A DNA stretch of 64,000 bases from Candidatus Ferrigenium altingense (GTDB lineage Bacteria > Pseudomonadota > Gammaproteobacteria > Burkholderiales > Gallionellaceae): positions 1 through 64,000 of the forward strand of contig JAHRYS010000003.1 of the NCBI GenBank assembly GCA_020621985.1, in the 5' to 3' direction. The notes beneath the pieces are model-generated. The model was not told where the DNA came from and did not search any database. It worked only from the letters and a program-made list of their open reading frames with translations. Positions 38,834 through 48,700 of the stretch are shown here, piece after piece. Every line of letters starts with the position of its first letter. The stretch's first letter is position 1. Made by a program: the position numbers and the translations under genes.

Positions 38834-39700
38834 CTACTTGGGCGGCTGGCCCGGAAGCGGAAAAGGGAACGGTGCATAAGCGGATTGCGTCGAGAGTAGC
38901 GATTGGGAAACGGCGGATGTTGTCTCTTGTTTCGGCGCTTGCCGCATCCCGGCTTGCAGCCCTTGCGAAATGGCCTCTTGCGCGGCGCGCGCCAGCACCC
39001 GGCGGTTCTCGCCGGCGGTCGCCTGCGCGGGGGTGAACACCAGCAAGGCATCGAAACGCGGGCTGCGCAGGATGCGCCAAATGGACTGAGATAGCGCCAT
39101 GTCGCCGGTGAAGGTGGCGGCGTTGCTCTGATTCCCTTTCTCATCCTGGTAGCGCAGCGCAATCGGGCAAAGCATTGCACCGGCATCAATCGCAGGCTGG
39201 ATGAGCGCCGAGTGGAAATGCCCGACCTGCCTACCGTCTGTCGTAGTGCCTTCCGGAAACAATCCGACACAAATGCCCTGTTCAAGCAGGAAGCTGACGC
39301 GCCGGTTAATCGATGCGGCATCCTGGCGCATGGCACGTTCGATGAAGATGGTGTTGCTGCGTTTGCATAGCCAGCCGATGAGCGGCCAGTTGCGCACTTC
39401 CGCCTTGGCGATAAAGCGCGATGGATAGATTGTGTTCAGCACAAAGACGTCCAGCCACGAGACATGGTTGGCGACGACCAGGCAGCCGCCTTCGCCGCGC
39501 ACGGACCATTCCCCCTCGGTGCGGATGCCGATGTTGAGGATGCTCAGTAGTTGCCTGCTCCAGTTTTTCAGGATGCGGCGCCGTTTCGTTTGGTTCAAAT
39601 GCGGGTAATAAATCGCCAGCAGCGCCGCATAAACAAGGTGCAGGGCGAGGCGGCCGCCCCTGAACAGGCTGATCAGGACATTCGGCAAACGCTCATCCAT
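38834..39700 (-). CDS. plsC: 1-acyl-sn-glycerol-3-phosphate acyltransferase (PlsC-like)
   Basis: The 288-residue protein has the acyltransferase motifs NHVSWLD (HX4D catalytic) and FPEGTTTDG, with an N-terminal hydrophobic segment. It transfers an acyl chain to lysophosphatidic acid in phospholipid synthesis. The C-terminal 50 residues are Gln/Pro/Ser-rich and poorly conserved-looking. Its start overlaps the end of the EAL-GGDEF gene by 8 bases, so the two are probably co-transcribed. Confidence 0.87.
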   Translation of the reverse strand: MDERLPNVLISLFRGGRLALHLVYAALLAIYYPHLNQTKRRRILKNWSRQLLSILNIGIRTEGEWSVRGEGGCLVVANHVSWLDVFVLNTIYPSRFIAKAEVRNWPLIGWLCKRSNTIFIERAMRQDAASINRRVSFLLEQGICVGLFPEGTTTDGRQVGHFHSALIQPAIDAGAMLCPIALRYQDEKGNQSNAATFTGDMALSQSIWRILRSPRFDALLVFTPAQATAGENRRVLARAAQEAISQGLQAGMRQAPKQETTSAVSQSLLSTQSAYAPFPFPLPGQPPK

Positions 39701-41492
39701 GATAAATGCTCGGAAAGTGGCGAGAATCTGCCATTTCAGCCATTTCTGGCTGCGGTAATTCGCGCCGCTCGATGAACAGGCTGTTGCCCGGCTTTTTCTT
39801 GGCCATTTTCTTGGCGACCGTGGCGGCCTCGGCTACTTCATGGTGCGAGTGGAATAATTCTGCGGTAGCCCAGATGACGCCAATCGAGAGCGTGGGCAGC
39901 GGGTGGTGAACAACGCGGCCCTGACGGTCTTCGCTTGAGTAGCCGCCGGTGGAACGATGCCTTGCTTCAAACAAGACCAGGGAGGTTTGCGCGAAGGAAG
40001 TCAGGGCTTGGTTGCAGCGCTTCTCCCAATCCGGGCTTTGCATGACCAGAATAAAATCGTCGCCGCCGATATGCCCGATAAAATCGCGTTGGGGGTCGCA
40101 GGTGTTGTTGAGCAGCTTGCCGGTGAACTGGATCATCTCATCGCCTTTGCGATAGCCATACACATCGTTGAAGGGTTTGAAATTGTCCAGATCGCCATAG
40201 CAGACGGCGAACTGCTTGCCGGATTGCAGCAAGAAATCGATGTGTTCGTTAATTGGGACATTGCCGGGCAGCAAGGTCAACGGATTGGCGTAACGCGCGG
40301 TTTCGATCTGTGCGTTGGTGATTTCGCGCAACAGATCCTGCCCGGTGCCGAGCCCGAGGTAACGGCCCTGATCGGTGATGATGAAGCCGTCGGTGAAATG
40401 CTTGATTCCAGATTCACTCAGGAAATTGCTCAATTCATGGATCGGGGTGGATTTTTCCACCAGCAAGGGCTCTGCATTCATCATGTCTTTGCAAGGTTTT
40501 TTACCGAGCAGTTCACGTTGAAACGGCTTGGCAAAACTGTCCACGAGCTCATACCGGTTAATTAATCCAACCGGACGTCCATGCTTGACGATTGGAATGG
40601 CGCGCAATTCCTTATTTGCGGAAAAACAGGCGAATATTTTTTCAGTTTCGGTGTCCGGCGGGAACGGCTCCACATAACGCAACAGCGCCTCCACTGTGAT
40701 GCTGCGTTTGCTGCTATAGGGTTGTTCGACAGCGTGATTTGTGTTGATCAGGCAGCCGATTTCGGCGGGTGGGTTCAGCGGCGGGACGGGATTGGGCCGG
40801 GCAATAAAATAGCCCTGCCCGCACGCGATGCCGATATCCCGTATCACCCTGAACTCGGCGGCCGTCTCGATCCCTTCCGCAATCACCTGCGTGCCGGAGC
40901 TTAATGCGATGCTCTGGATCGACCGGATGAACTGCTGTTTGAGCGGGTCGGCATTGACGCCCTGCACGAAGTGCATGTCGATCTTTACAAATTCGGGGCG
41001 CAATTCCGACCATAACCGCAAGCTGGAAAAACCTTCGCCCAAATCGTCCAGTGCAATCTGGAATCCCATGCTGCGGTAGTGCAGTAGCGCGTTGCGCATC
41101 CCTTCAAAATCGAAGGTGGGCTGGTTTTCGGTGATCTCGATGATGACCCGTTGCGGATCGATGCCGAGATTTTCAAGATAGGTCAGCGTTTGCCCGTTCT
41201 TGAAACTGGGGTGGGTCAAGGCATCCGGGCTGACATTCAGGAACAGGTTGCCGGGCAGGTTCTGGCCGGCAAAGGATTCCAGCACAATCTGCCGGCACAG
41301 CATTTCGATTTCCAGGGAAAGCCCCTGCTGTTTGGCGGCCGCGAACAGGTTGATCGGCGAATGCAGCGGACTGTCGGCCGGGCCGCGTATCAGCCCCTCG
41401 AAGCCGAGAAACGTGCCGTTGGAAAGATCCATGATCGGCTGGAACAGCGCGGAAAGATTGCGCTGATTCAATATGTCCTGAAGCGTTTTCAT
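39693..41492 (-). CDS. EAL-CBS-GGDEF protein (c-di-GMP signalling)
   Basis: The 599-residue protein has an N-terminal EAL domain in which the motif reads EGL (Glu32-Leu34). EITENQP, LDDLGEGFSSL, VKIDMHFVQGV and VIAEGIET follow. A CBS-pair region spans about 265-395, and a C-terminal GGDEF domain has GGDDF near residue 473. Both catalytic motifs are variant but retain key acidic residues, so activity is uncertain. No membrane helix is present. It overlaps plsC. Confidence 0.87.
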   Translation of the reverse strand: MKTLQDILNQRNLSALFQPIMDLSNGTFLGFEGLIRGPADSPLHSPINLFAAAKQQGLSLEIEMLCRQIVLESFAGQNLPGNLFLNVSPDALTHPSFKNGQTLTYLENLGIDPQRVIIEITENQPTFDFEGMRNALLHYRSMGFQIALDDLGEGFSSLRLWSELRPEFVKIDMHFVQGVNADPLKQQFIRSIQSIALSSGTQVIAEGIETAAEFRVIRDIGIACGQGYFIARPNPVPPLNPPAEIGCLINTNHAVEQPYSSKRSITVEALLRYVEPFPPDTETEKIFACFSANKELRAIPIVKHGRPVGLINRYELVDSFAKPFQRELLGKKPCKDMMNAEPLLVEKSTPIHELSNFLSESGIKHFTDGFIITDQGRYLGLGTGQDLLREITNAQIETARYANPLTLLPGNVPINEHIDFLLQSGKQFAVCYGDLDNFKPFNDVYGYRKGDEMIQFTGKLLNNTCDPQRDFIGHIGGDDFILVMQSPDWEKRCNQALTSFAQTSLVLFEARHRSTGGYSSEDRQGRVVHHPLPTLSIGVIWATAELFHSHHEVAEAATVAKKMAKKKPGNSLFIERRELPQPEMAEMADSRHFPSIYHG

Positions 41493-41651
41493 TATAAATG
41501 TCCTGTGGATGGGATGCGCGACAGGATAGTTGCCGGATGTTGCAGCCGGGTTAAGGCGATGTTGCAGATTGATTACAGAGCGCCCGCCGGAAAAAAGGTA
41601 GTGTTGCGCTTACCAAAAATACTTGTTTTAATTACGCCTGACATTTTAATA

Positions 41652-41664
41652 ATTGTTTAACAAT
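41652..41664. promoter_or_regulatory. Palindrome upstream of arsR (possible ArsR operator)
   Basis: ATTGTT-T-AACAAT is a perfect 6-bp inverted repeat ending 11 bases before the arsR ATG, in an AT-rich stretch. ArsR repressors usually bind dyads near their own promoters; the assignment is inferred from position. Confidence 0.45.
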
Positions 41665-41675
41665 GGAAACGTAAC

Positions 41676-41990
41676 ATGATGAAACCGGCTCAAGTGGTAA
41701 AGGCATTGGCGGCATTGGCGCAACCCACCCGTTTGGCGATTTATCGCCTGCTGGTGGCGCGCGGACCGGAAGGCATGGCGGCGGGGCAGGTAGCCGAAAA
41801 ACTGAAAGTGTCTCCGGCCACGCTGTCGTTCCATTTCAAAACGCTCAGCCATGCCGGGCTGCTGGACAGCAGACAGGACGGGCGTTTTGTTTATTACGCC
41901 GCAAATTTTACGGTGATGAACGGGATGGTGGGGTATCTGACGGAAAACTGCTGCGGCGGGAACCCGGCTGCCTGCAAGCCGGGAAAATAA
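41676..41990 (+). CDS. arsR: ArsR-family arsenic-responsive repressor
   Basis: The 104-residue winged-helix protein has ALAQPTRLAIYRLL and VAEKLKVSPATLSFHFKTLSHAGLL, the ArsR DNA-binding helix-turn-helix. It ends with a Cys pair in TENCCGG, as in one class of ArsR with a C-terminal As(III) site. Two tandem ATGs begin the gene. arsC and acr3 follow on the same strand. Confidence 0.9.
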   Translation: MMKPAQVVKALAALAQPTRLAIYRLLVARGPEGMAAGQVAEKLKVSPATLSFHFKTLSHAGLLDSRQDGRFVYYAANFTVMNGMVGYLTENCCGGNPAACKPGK

Positions 41991-42021
41991 ATAATCGATC
42001 CACTCTACAAGGAAATTCATC

Positions 42022-42522
42022 TTGCAAGACAAAACCTACAACGTGCTGGTGCTGTGTACCGGCAATTCCGCGCGCAGCATCCTGGGCGAGGTGCTGTTCA
42101 ACGTGTTGGGCAAAGGCAGGTTCAAGGCCTACAGTGCGGGCAGTAAACCGGCCGGCCGGGTTAATCCGTTTGCACTGGAATTGCTGCAACAGCAAGGGCA
42201 CAGCATCGCGGGGCTGCGCAGCAAAAGCTGGGACGAATTTGCCGCTGCCGATGCGCCGCAGTTCGATTTTATCTTCACCGTGTGCGACAACGCGGCAGGC
42301 GAAACCTGTCCGATCTGGCCGGGCAGGCCGGCTACGGCGCATTGGGGTATCCCCGATCCTGCGGCTGCCGAGGGGGATGATGAAGACAGGCGTGCCGCGT
42401 TCAAGAAAGCCTATGAGCAACTGGCGCGGCGCATCCAGTTGTTCATGAGCCTGCCGATCGAAAAACTGGACAAGCTCACGCTCAAACAGAAGCTCGCCGA
42501 AATCGGCCAAACCCAGGACTGA
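42022..42522 (+). CDS. arsC: Arsenate reductase, low-molecular-weight phosphatase type
   Basis: The 166-residue protein has the P-loop CTGNSARS near the start (Cys11) and is of the thioredoxin- or glutaredoxin-linked phosphatase-like arsenate reductase type. It reduces arsenate to arsenite for export. The start is TTG, with AAGGA about 9 bases upstream; no ATG fits better. It ends 4 bases before acr3. Confidence 0.9.
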   Translation: MQDKTYNVLVLCTGNSARSILGEVLFNVLGKGRFKAYSAGSKPAGRVNPFALELLQQQGHSIAGLRSKSWDEFAAADAPQFDFIFTVCDNAAGETCPIWPGRPATAHWGIPDPAAAEGDDEDRRAAFKKAYEQLARRIQLFMSLPIEKLDKLTLKQKLAEIGQTQD

Positions 42523-42526
42523 TGCC

Positions 42527-43555
42527 ATGAATCTGTTCGAACGTTATCTGACCGTCTGGGTCGCGCTGTGCATCGTCGCCGGCGTGCTGCTCGGGCAATT
42601 CCTGCCGGGCGTGTTTCAGGCCATCGCCAGTCTGGAAATCGCCAGGGTGAACCTTCCGGTCGGCGTGCTGGTGTGGGTGATGATCATTCCGATGCTGCTG
42701 CGCATCGATTTCGGCGCGCTGCATCAGGTGAAGAAACATTGGCGCGGCATCGGGGTCACGCTGTTCGTCAACTGGGGCGTGAAGCCGTTCTCGATGGCCT
42801 TCCTCGGCTGGCTGTTCATCCGCCAGGTGTTTGCGGATTACCTGCCGCAGGATCAGCTCGACAGCTATATCGCCGGGCTGATCCTGCTGGCCGCCGCCCC
42901 CTGCACCGCGATGGTGTTCGTGTGGAGCAATCTGGTAAAGGGTGATCCCTATTTCACGCTGTCGCAGGTGGCGCTCAACGACGCCATCATGATCTTCGCC
43001 TTCGCGCCGCTGGTGGCGCTGCTGCTCGGCATCGCCAGCATCGCCGTGCCGTGGGACACGCTGTTCGTCTCGGTGCTGTTCTACATCGTGATCCCGGTCA
43101 TCATCGCGCAACTGCTGCGCCGCCGCTTGCTGGCGCGAGGCGAACCAGCATTCAGGCAAGTAATGGAGCATATCGCGCCATATTCGATGGGCGCGCTGCT
43201 GGTGACGCTGGTGCTGCTGTTCGCGTTGCAGGGCAACGCCATCGTCGCGCAGCCGCTGGTGATCGCGATGCTGGCCGTGCCGATCCTGATTCAGGTGCTG
43301 TTCAACTCCGGCTTGGCCTATTGGCTGAACCGCCGCCTCGGCGTGGCGCACTGCGTCGCCGCCCCGTCGGCGCTGATCGGCGCGAGCAACTTCTTCGAAC
43401 TGGCGGTGGCCGCCGCGATCAGCCTGTTCGGCTTCCAGTCCGGCGCGGCGCTGGCCACAGTGGTCGGCGTGTTGATCGAGGTGCCGGTGATGCTGCTGGT
43501 GGTGAAAATCGCCAATGCGTCGCAGGGCTGGTACGGAGCTGAGATGCGGAAATGA
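42527..43555 (+). CDS. acr3: ACR3-family arsenite efflux transporter
   Basis: The 342-residue membrane protein has about ten helices and the ACR3 signatures AAPCTAMVFVWSNL (with the essential Cys) and IGASNFFELAVAAAI. It exports As(III) from the cytoplasm. It follows arsC with 4 bases of spacing, so the three ars genes are one operon. Confidence 0.93.
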   Translation: MNLFERYLTVWVALCIVAGVLLGQFLPGVFQAIASLEIARVNLPVGVLVWVMIIPMLLRIDFGALHQVKKHWRGIGVTLFVNWGVKPFSMAFLGWLFIRQVFADYLPQDQLDSYIAGLILLAAAPCTAMVFVWSNLVKGDPYFTLSQVALNDAIMIFAFAPLVALLLGIASIAVPWDTLFVSVLFYIVIPVIIAQLLRRRLLARGEPAFRQVMEHIAPYSMGALLVTLVLLFALQGNAIVAQPLVIAMLAVPILIQVLFNSGLAYWLNRRLGVAHCVAAPSALIGASNFFELAVAAAISLFGFQSGAALATVVGVLIEVPVMLLVVKIANASQGWYGAEMRK

Positions 43556-43665
43556 AAGAGTCCCGGAATTGACCGTTGGCCGGGAAAGGCATAGATTGCC
43601 GCCAGACGCTATGCCGTGCGGCATGGTCAGGCAGGCGGTACAGAAAAAATGATGGAGCAGTGTCA

Positions 43666-43806
43666 ATGGAAGAAAGCGCAAAGAAAAAATCATCAAACCG
43701 CAACGAGGCAGACCCCCGCCCGCCATTCACCATTGTCGACTGGATAGTCGCGGCGTTAAGCATTGCTTTAATGGTGTTCATTCTTATGAACCTTCCACCT
43801 GTCTAG
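43666..43806 (+). CDS. 46-residue single-pass membrane peptide downstream of acr3
   Basis: MEESAKKKSS... is a short charged N-terminal segment followed by one membrane helix (TIVDWIVAALSIALMVFILM) ending LPPV. GGAG lies 8 bases before the ATG. It starts 110 bases after acr3 in the same direction. I do not recognise a family. A small accessory subunit or stress peptide is possible but unproven. Confidence 0.5.
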   Translation: MEESAKKKSSNRNEADPRPPFTIVDWIVAALSIALMVFILMNLPPV

Positions 43807-44180
43807 CCTTTCGACCCGCCGCCTCTCAAGCTCGACCGGAGAGAGGCGACCGTTGTGCTGCCGGAAAGTTGAATCAAAGACTCAATGAAAAGATGAATCA
43901 TCCAAGGCGCCCAGCCGATGGTGTTAGCTATCGCAAACTGCGTTTTCCCCCTTCGTGCAACTAAAAGGGCGCTGACTTCATCTGTCCGTATTATTATGCG
44001 CATACCGCCGGACAAATTTGTGCAGGCGACTTACCATCACAGCAGAAATAGCGGCTGATTTAACATGCTTTTTCGGCGATAGCCGGTGGTGGCTTGTTCC
44101 ATAGTGTGGCAACATTGACCTCGCAGGACATTAAGCTTTATGTATTCCAGGCTTGAATCTCAATTCGTACATCAGGAGAA
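43807..44180. other. 374-base intergenic region
   Basis: No gene is supported here. An 8-bp stem CGCCTCTC/GAGAGGCG (43820-43827 and 43841-43848) without a T-tract may end the ars transcripts. A promoter-like pair lies near 44115. A short minus-strand open frame (43803-44015) lacks a ribosome site and family resemblance. Confidence 0.5.
44115..44144 (+). promoter_or_regulatory. Possible promoter of the Met-rich metal-binding gene
   Basis: TTGACC (44115-44120) and TATGTA (44139-44144) are separated by 18 bases and lie about 37 bases before the start codon. The -35 box is good and the -10 box weak. No metal-regulator operator was recognised. Confidence 0.4.
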
Positions 44181-45014
44181 ATGAAAATGAAAAAACTTTC
44201 GCTATTAATCCCCATTCTCGCGGCAGTTGCGCTGTTTGCTCAACCAGTCCTTGCAGAGGATGTTCGTCAACCTGAAAAAACCGCACAGGCGGCACAAGGG
44301 GGAACTGCCGGCGCGGGTGAGAAAATGAATGACCATGAGAGCATGATGCAGGAATCGATGAAAAAGATGCATGCGCAAATGGCAGCCATCCATCAGGTCA
44401 AAGATACTAAGAAACGCCTGAAGCTTCTGCAAGAACACCGAAAAAGCATGCGCGATAGCATAAAAATGATGCGCGAAACGATGGGCGGTATGGCCATGGA
44501 ATGTCCCATGATGGGAGGTGGCCACATGATGGGTAGTAATCCGGCTGGCCAGGCTAGCGGCAATGCAAATGCCGCCCCTGCCGCACAAGCAAACCCCGGT
44601 CAGGCGAGCGCCGCCGATAAGACTTCGGCAGCACCCGATGGGAAAAAGCTTTGGACATGCCCCATGCATCCTGACGTTGTCCGGGACCAGCCGGGCCTCT
44701 GTCCGATTTGCGGCATGGATCTGGTGGAAAAGGGTCAACCAGGCGCCTCACAAGCCGGGCATAACCATGCTATGGGCGGTTGCATGATGGGTGGCGACAT
44801 GAAGTGCCCCATGATGGGCGGCAGCATGAAGTGTCCTATGATGGGTGGCGACATGAAGTGTCCCATGATGGGCGGCAGTATGAAGTGCTCCATGATGGGT
44901 GGCAGCATGAAGTGTCCTATGATGGGAATGATGGACAAACATATGGACATGATGTTGATGCTGATGGAGCAAATGATAGAGCACGACGAGGCAACAATGG
45001 CTGTCCGGAAATAG
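44181..45014 (+). CDS. Periplasmic Met/Cys-rich heavy-metal-binding protein with tandem repeats
   Basis: The 277-residue protein has a signal peptide (MKMKKLSLLIPILAAVALF to LAEDV). A helical Met/Lys/His region with CPMMGGGHMMG comes next, then a low-complexity Ala/Gly linker. A heavy-metal-binding (HMBD, YHS-like) motif WTCPMHPDVV...GLCPICGMDL follows near residue 158. From residue 207 five 9-residue repeats MKCPMMGGS/D occur, then a Met/Asp/Glu-rich end. Met and Cys clusters of this type bind Cu(I) or Ag(I). It is monocistronic, so its partner exporter is elsewhere. The ATG follows AGGAG. Confidence 0.8.
   Translation: MKMKKLSLLIPILAAVALFAQPVLAEDVRQPEKTAQAAQGGTAGAGEKMNDHESMMQESMKKMHAQMAAIHQVKDTKKRLKLLQEHRKSMRDSIKMMRETMGGMAMECPMMGGGHMMGSNPAGQASGNANAAPAAQANPGQASAADKTSAAPDGKKLWTCPMHPDVVRDQPGLCPICGMDLVEKGQPGASQAGHNHAMGGCMMGGDMKCPMMGGSMKCPMMGGDMKCPMMGGSMKCSMMGGSMKCPMMGMMDKHMDMMLMLMEQMIEHDEATMAVRK
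44799..44933 (+). repeat. Five 27-base tandem repeats coding MKCPMMGG(S/D)
   Basis: Units begin at 44799, 44826, 44853, 44880 and 44907, each ATGAAGTG(C/T)-type. They differ by a few third-position and S/D changes, and one has CS for CP. Such in-frame units expand or shrink by slippage or recombination without breaking the frame, changing metal-site number. Confidence 0.85.
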
Positions 45015-45076
45015 CTCGAGAATTCAGGAAAACCAGTTCACCCTGACCCTCAAAGCAGGGTGCGAAAGCGGGATTT

Positions 45077-45106
45077 GCGGGATATCGCCTATCGGTGATA
45101 TCCCGC
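45077..45106. terminator. Hairpin downstream of the Met-rich gene
   Basis: GCGGGATATCGCC (45077-45089) pairs with GGTGATATCCCGC (45094-45106), 13 pairs including one G-T, over a TATC loop. CTTTC follows, a weak T-rich stretch. A terminator for the upstream gene is likely. Confidence 0.65.
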
Positions 45107-45238
45107 TTTCCGTTCTATAGCAGTCAGTCACAGGGCACTTTGGCTATAACTGGCCTGTGTCGAAAGCTGACCATGCGCCCAAGGCCATTCCACTTGTCTC
45201 GACACTGATTAACCAGTTATCGAAAAAGCTTGCAGGGG

Positions 45239-45658
45239 TTATCCGCGCGTATTCGATTGCACATCAAACTGGCTGAGGTCAACGACGGGTGCTGGCTGCC
45301 AGCCTTGCTTGCGGTGTTCCGCGACCACGTTGGTGAAGATGCCGCCGCGCACATAGAACTTGGCGGTCAGGCGCATGAAGCGCGGCTGGGTGGCGGCGAC
45401 CAGGTCGTCGAGGATGCGGTTGGTGACGTCCTCGTGGAAATGTCCTTCGTTGCGGAACGACCAGATATACAGCTTGAGGCTCTTCAGTTCGACGCATTGC
45501 TCGTCGGCGATGTAATCGAGGATCAGCGTGGCGAAATCCGGCTGGCCGGTCTTGGGGCACAGGCAGGTGAACTCGGGGATTTCCATGTGGATGTGGTAAT
45601 CGCGCTGCGGGTTCGGATTGGGGAACGTTTCCAGCATTTTGCCCGGTTTTGTGCTCAT
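45239..45658 (-). CDS. queF: NADPH-dependent 7-cyano-7-deazaguanine reductase
   Basis: The 139-residue protein is the short QueF type, which reduces preQ0 to preQ1 in queuosine synthesis. [14 protein letters not shown] carries the catalytic cysteine, and [17 protein letters not shown] the conserved substrate and NADPH segment. It is divergent from smc with a 61-base shared promoter gap. No preQ1 riboswitch structure was recognised upstream. Confidence 0.93.
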   Translation of the reverse strand: MSTKPGKMLETFPNPNPQRDYHIHMEIPEFTCLCPKTGQPDFATLILDYIADEQCVELKSLKLYIWSFRNEGHFHEDVTNRILDDLVAATQPRFMRLTAKFYVRGGIFTNVVAEHRKQGWQPAPVVDLSQFDVQSNTRG

Positions 45659-45719
45659 TTGGTCTGCCTGTCAGGTTCGGTTAGAATGGTGCGCATTATA
45701 AAACGTTGCGACTTCAAAA

Positions 45720-48700
45720 TTGCGTTTATCCCAAATCAAGCTAGCCGGCTTCAAATCCTTCGTTGATCCCACGCACATTTCGCTGCCGGGTCAAATCGTG
45801 GGCGTGGTCGGGCCGAACGGTTGCGGCAAGTCGAATGTGATCGACGCGCTGCGCTGGGTGCTGGGCGAATCGAAAGCCTCCGCGTTGCGCGGCGAGACCA
45901 TGCAGGACGTGATCTTCAACGGGTCGAGCAAGCGCAAGCCGGTATCGCGCGCCAGCGTGGAACTGATCTTCGACAACTCGCTGGGCAAGGCCGCCGGACA
46001 GTGGTCGAGCTACGCCGAGATTTCCATCAAGCGCGTGTTGCAGCGCGACGGCGAATCCAGCTACCACATCAACAACCAGCACGTGCGGCGCAAGGACATC
46101 ACCGACATTTTCCTCGGCACCGGGCTGGGCCCGCGCGCCTACGCGATCATCGAGCAGGGCATGATCTCGCGCATCATCGAGGCCAAGCCGGAAGAGTTGC
46201 GCGTCTTCCTCGAAGAAGCGGCGGGCGTTTCCAAATACCGCGACCGGCGCCGCGAGACCGAGTTGCGCATCGGCGACACGCGCGACAACCTGCTGCGTGT
46301 CAGCGACATCCTGCAGGAACTGGACAAACAACTGGTGCATCTGGGTGAGCAGGCCGAGGTGGCGAAGCAATACCGCGCGCTGGAAACGCAGCGCGATACC
46401 ACGCAGCATTTGTTCTGGCTGGTGAAGAAGCAGGAAGCCGAGACGCAGCGTGCCAGGTTTGTGCAAACGATGGAGAAGACCCGCACCGAACTGGAAGCGG
46501 AAACCGCGCGCTTGCGCGACATCGAAAGCCAGCTGGAAACCGCGCGCAGCGGGCATTACCAGCTTTCCGACGCGCTGCACGTCAGGCAGGGCGAACTCTA
46601 CACCGCGAATGCCGAAATCGCGCGGCTGGAGCAGCAGATCAAGCATGTCGCCGAGCAACGCCAGCGGATGGCGCAGCAAATCACCAACACCGAAAAGCAG
46701 ATCGAACAGCAGCAACATCAGCGCCAGGGCGTCCATTCCCTGCTGGAACACTGGCAACGCCAGCAGGATGGCGCGGCCACCAAAGTTGCCGAAGCCGAAC
46801 AGCACGCGCAACTGGAAAGCCAGAACCTGCCTCAGGCCGAGGAGGCGGCGCGCATCGCGCAGGAACGCTACAACGCGTTGCAACGCGAGCAACTGCAACT
46901 GCAACAGCAATTGCAACTGGCCGACACGCAGCGCGAACATTTGCAGCGCAACATCCAGCAGATGGATTCGCGCCGCTTGCGCCTGCTGCTGGAAAAAGAC
47001 AACCTGCCGCGTCCCGACAGCGGCGCGCTGCAGGACGCGCAGCAGCAAATGGCCGAGCTTGAAATGGCGCGCGAGGAACAGATAGCAAAGCTGGCGCACT
47101 TGCAGGAGCAGTTGCCGCTGGCCGATAACGAACGGCGCAACCAGCGCGCCTCGTTGCAGCAGCAGGAACGCGTGCTGGCGCAGACCGAGGCGCGCTTGCA
47201 GGCGTTGCAGCAATTGCAGCAGCATATCGACAACGACAAGAATCTCAATGCCTGGCTGCAACAGCACCAGCTGGAAAAACTGCCGCGCCTGTGGCAATCG
47301 ATCCGCATCGAAAACGGCTGGGAGGACGCGCTGGAGGCGGTGCTGCGCGAGCGGCTGAATGCGATCGCGATGCCGTCATTGGGGGATGCCGCCGCGTGGA
47401 GCGATGCGCCCCCTGGGAAGCTGGCGCTGTTTGCGCCGCAAACAGCCGGGCAAAATAGTGCTGTTGAGACAAACCAACTGATGCCATTGCTGGGTTACGT
47501 GCAATGCCAGGATGCGCAAGTGCTTCCTGCGGTGCGGGATTGGCTGACGCACGTATATGCGGTGGCGGATGTGGCGCAGGCTTATGCGCAACGCGCGGCT
47601 TTGCCGCCGGGCGGCTGGTTCGTCACCCCGGGCGGGCATTTGGTCGGCGCGCACAGCGTGCTGTTCCATGCACCGGACAGCCAGTTGCACGGCGTGCTGG
47701 CAAGGCAGCGCGAAATCGAGCGGCTGGAGCAGGAGCTGGCCGAACAGGATCGCAACGCGGAGTATTCAAGAGTACAGGTCGCGCAGGCCGAACAGCGCTA
47801 TCAATCCATCGAGGCGCAAATCGCGCCGCTGCGCAGCGCCGGCAACGAGTTGCAGCAACACCTGCACGGCCTGCAAATGCAGATACTCAAGCTGAACCAG
47901 GCGCTTGAGCGCAGCGCGGAGCGCACCATGCAGATCGAGCGCGAGATGCAGGAAGTGGCCGACCTGCTGGGCGGCGAGCAGCGCCAGCAGCAAGACGTTA
48001 ACGAACAGATGGCGATATTGCGCGAGCAGATCGGCGCGTTCCATGCGCAAGTCGATGAGGCGCAACGCCAGGCCAACCATCGGGATATTGCGTTGCGCGA
48101 ACAGCGCGGGCGCGCGCAGCAGGCGCAACATGCGTTGCAGGAAGCGCATTTTTTCGCCAAGACCTGCACGGAGAAAATCGCCGACCTGCAACACAACATC
48201 ACGCAGATCACCGATGCGCTGGCGCAATTCGAACAGAACCTGACGCAACTGCGCGCCGAATTATCGGGCGGCGAGGATGAAACGGCCCAGCAGCAGTTGC
48301 AGGCCGCGCTGCAAACGCGCCAGACCAGCGAGCAAGCCCTGGGCGAGGCGCGCAATGTGCTGGAAAGCGCCACGGTCAATCTGCAAAAGCTCGAGCAGGA
48401 ACGCCTCGCCTGCGAGCACAAACTCAATCCGCTGCGCGAAAAACTCAACGAACTGACCCTCAAGGAGCAGGAGGCGCGCCTGCATTTCGAACAATGGGCG
48501 GAGCAGTTGCAGGGCGTCGACGAGCAGGCTTTGTTGCCGCTCATGGAAAACGGAAACAACAAGCCGAATGCGTTGCAAAACGAATTGAATCGCCTGAATG
48601 CGGATATCGAGGCATTGGGCGCGGTGAATCTGGCCGCGCTCGAAGAACTGCAAACCGCGAGCGAGCGCAAGGCCTATCTGGATGCGCAAGCCAAGGACCT

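Noticed and set aside
38745-39080. Extension of the 62-residue gene to a 174-codon frame
   Set aside because: The extension overlaps plsC in another frame on the same strand and reads as low-complexity shadow sequence; the internal ATG has the ribosome site.
43803-44015. 70-codon minus-strand frame downstream of the ars genes
   Set aside because: No ribosome site, no neighbours on that strand and no recognisable family.
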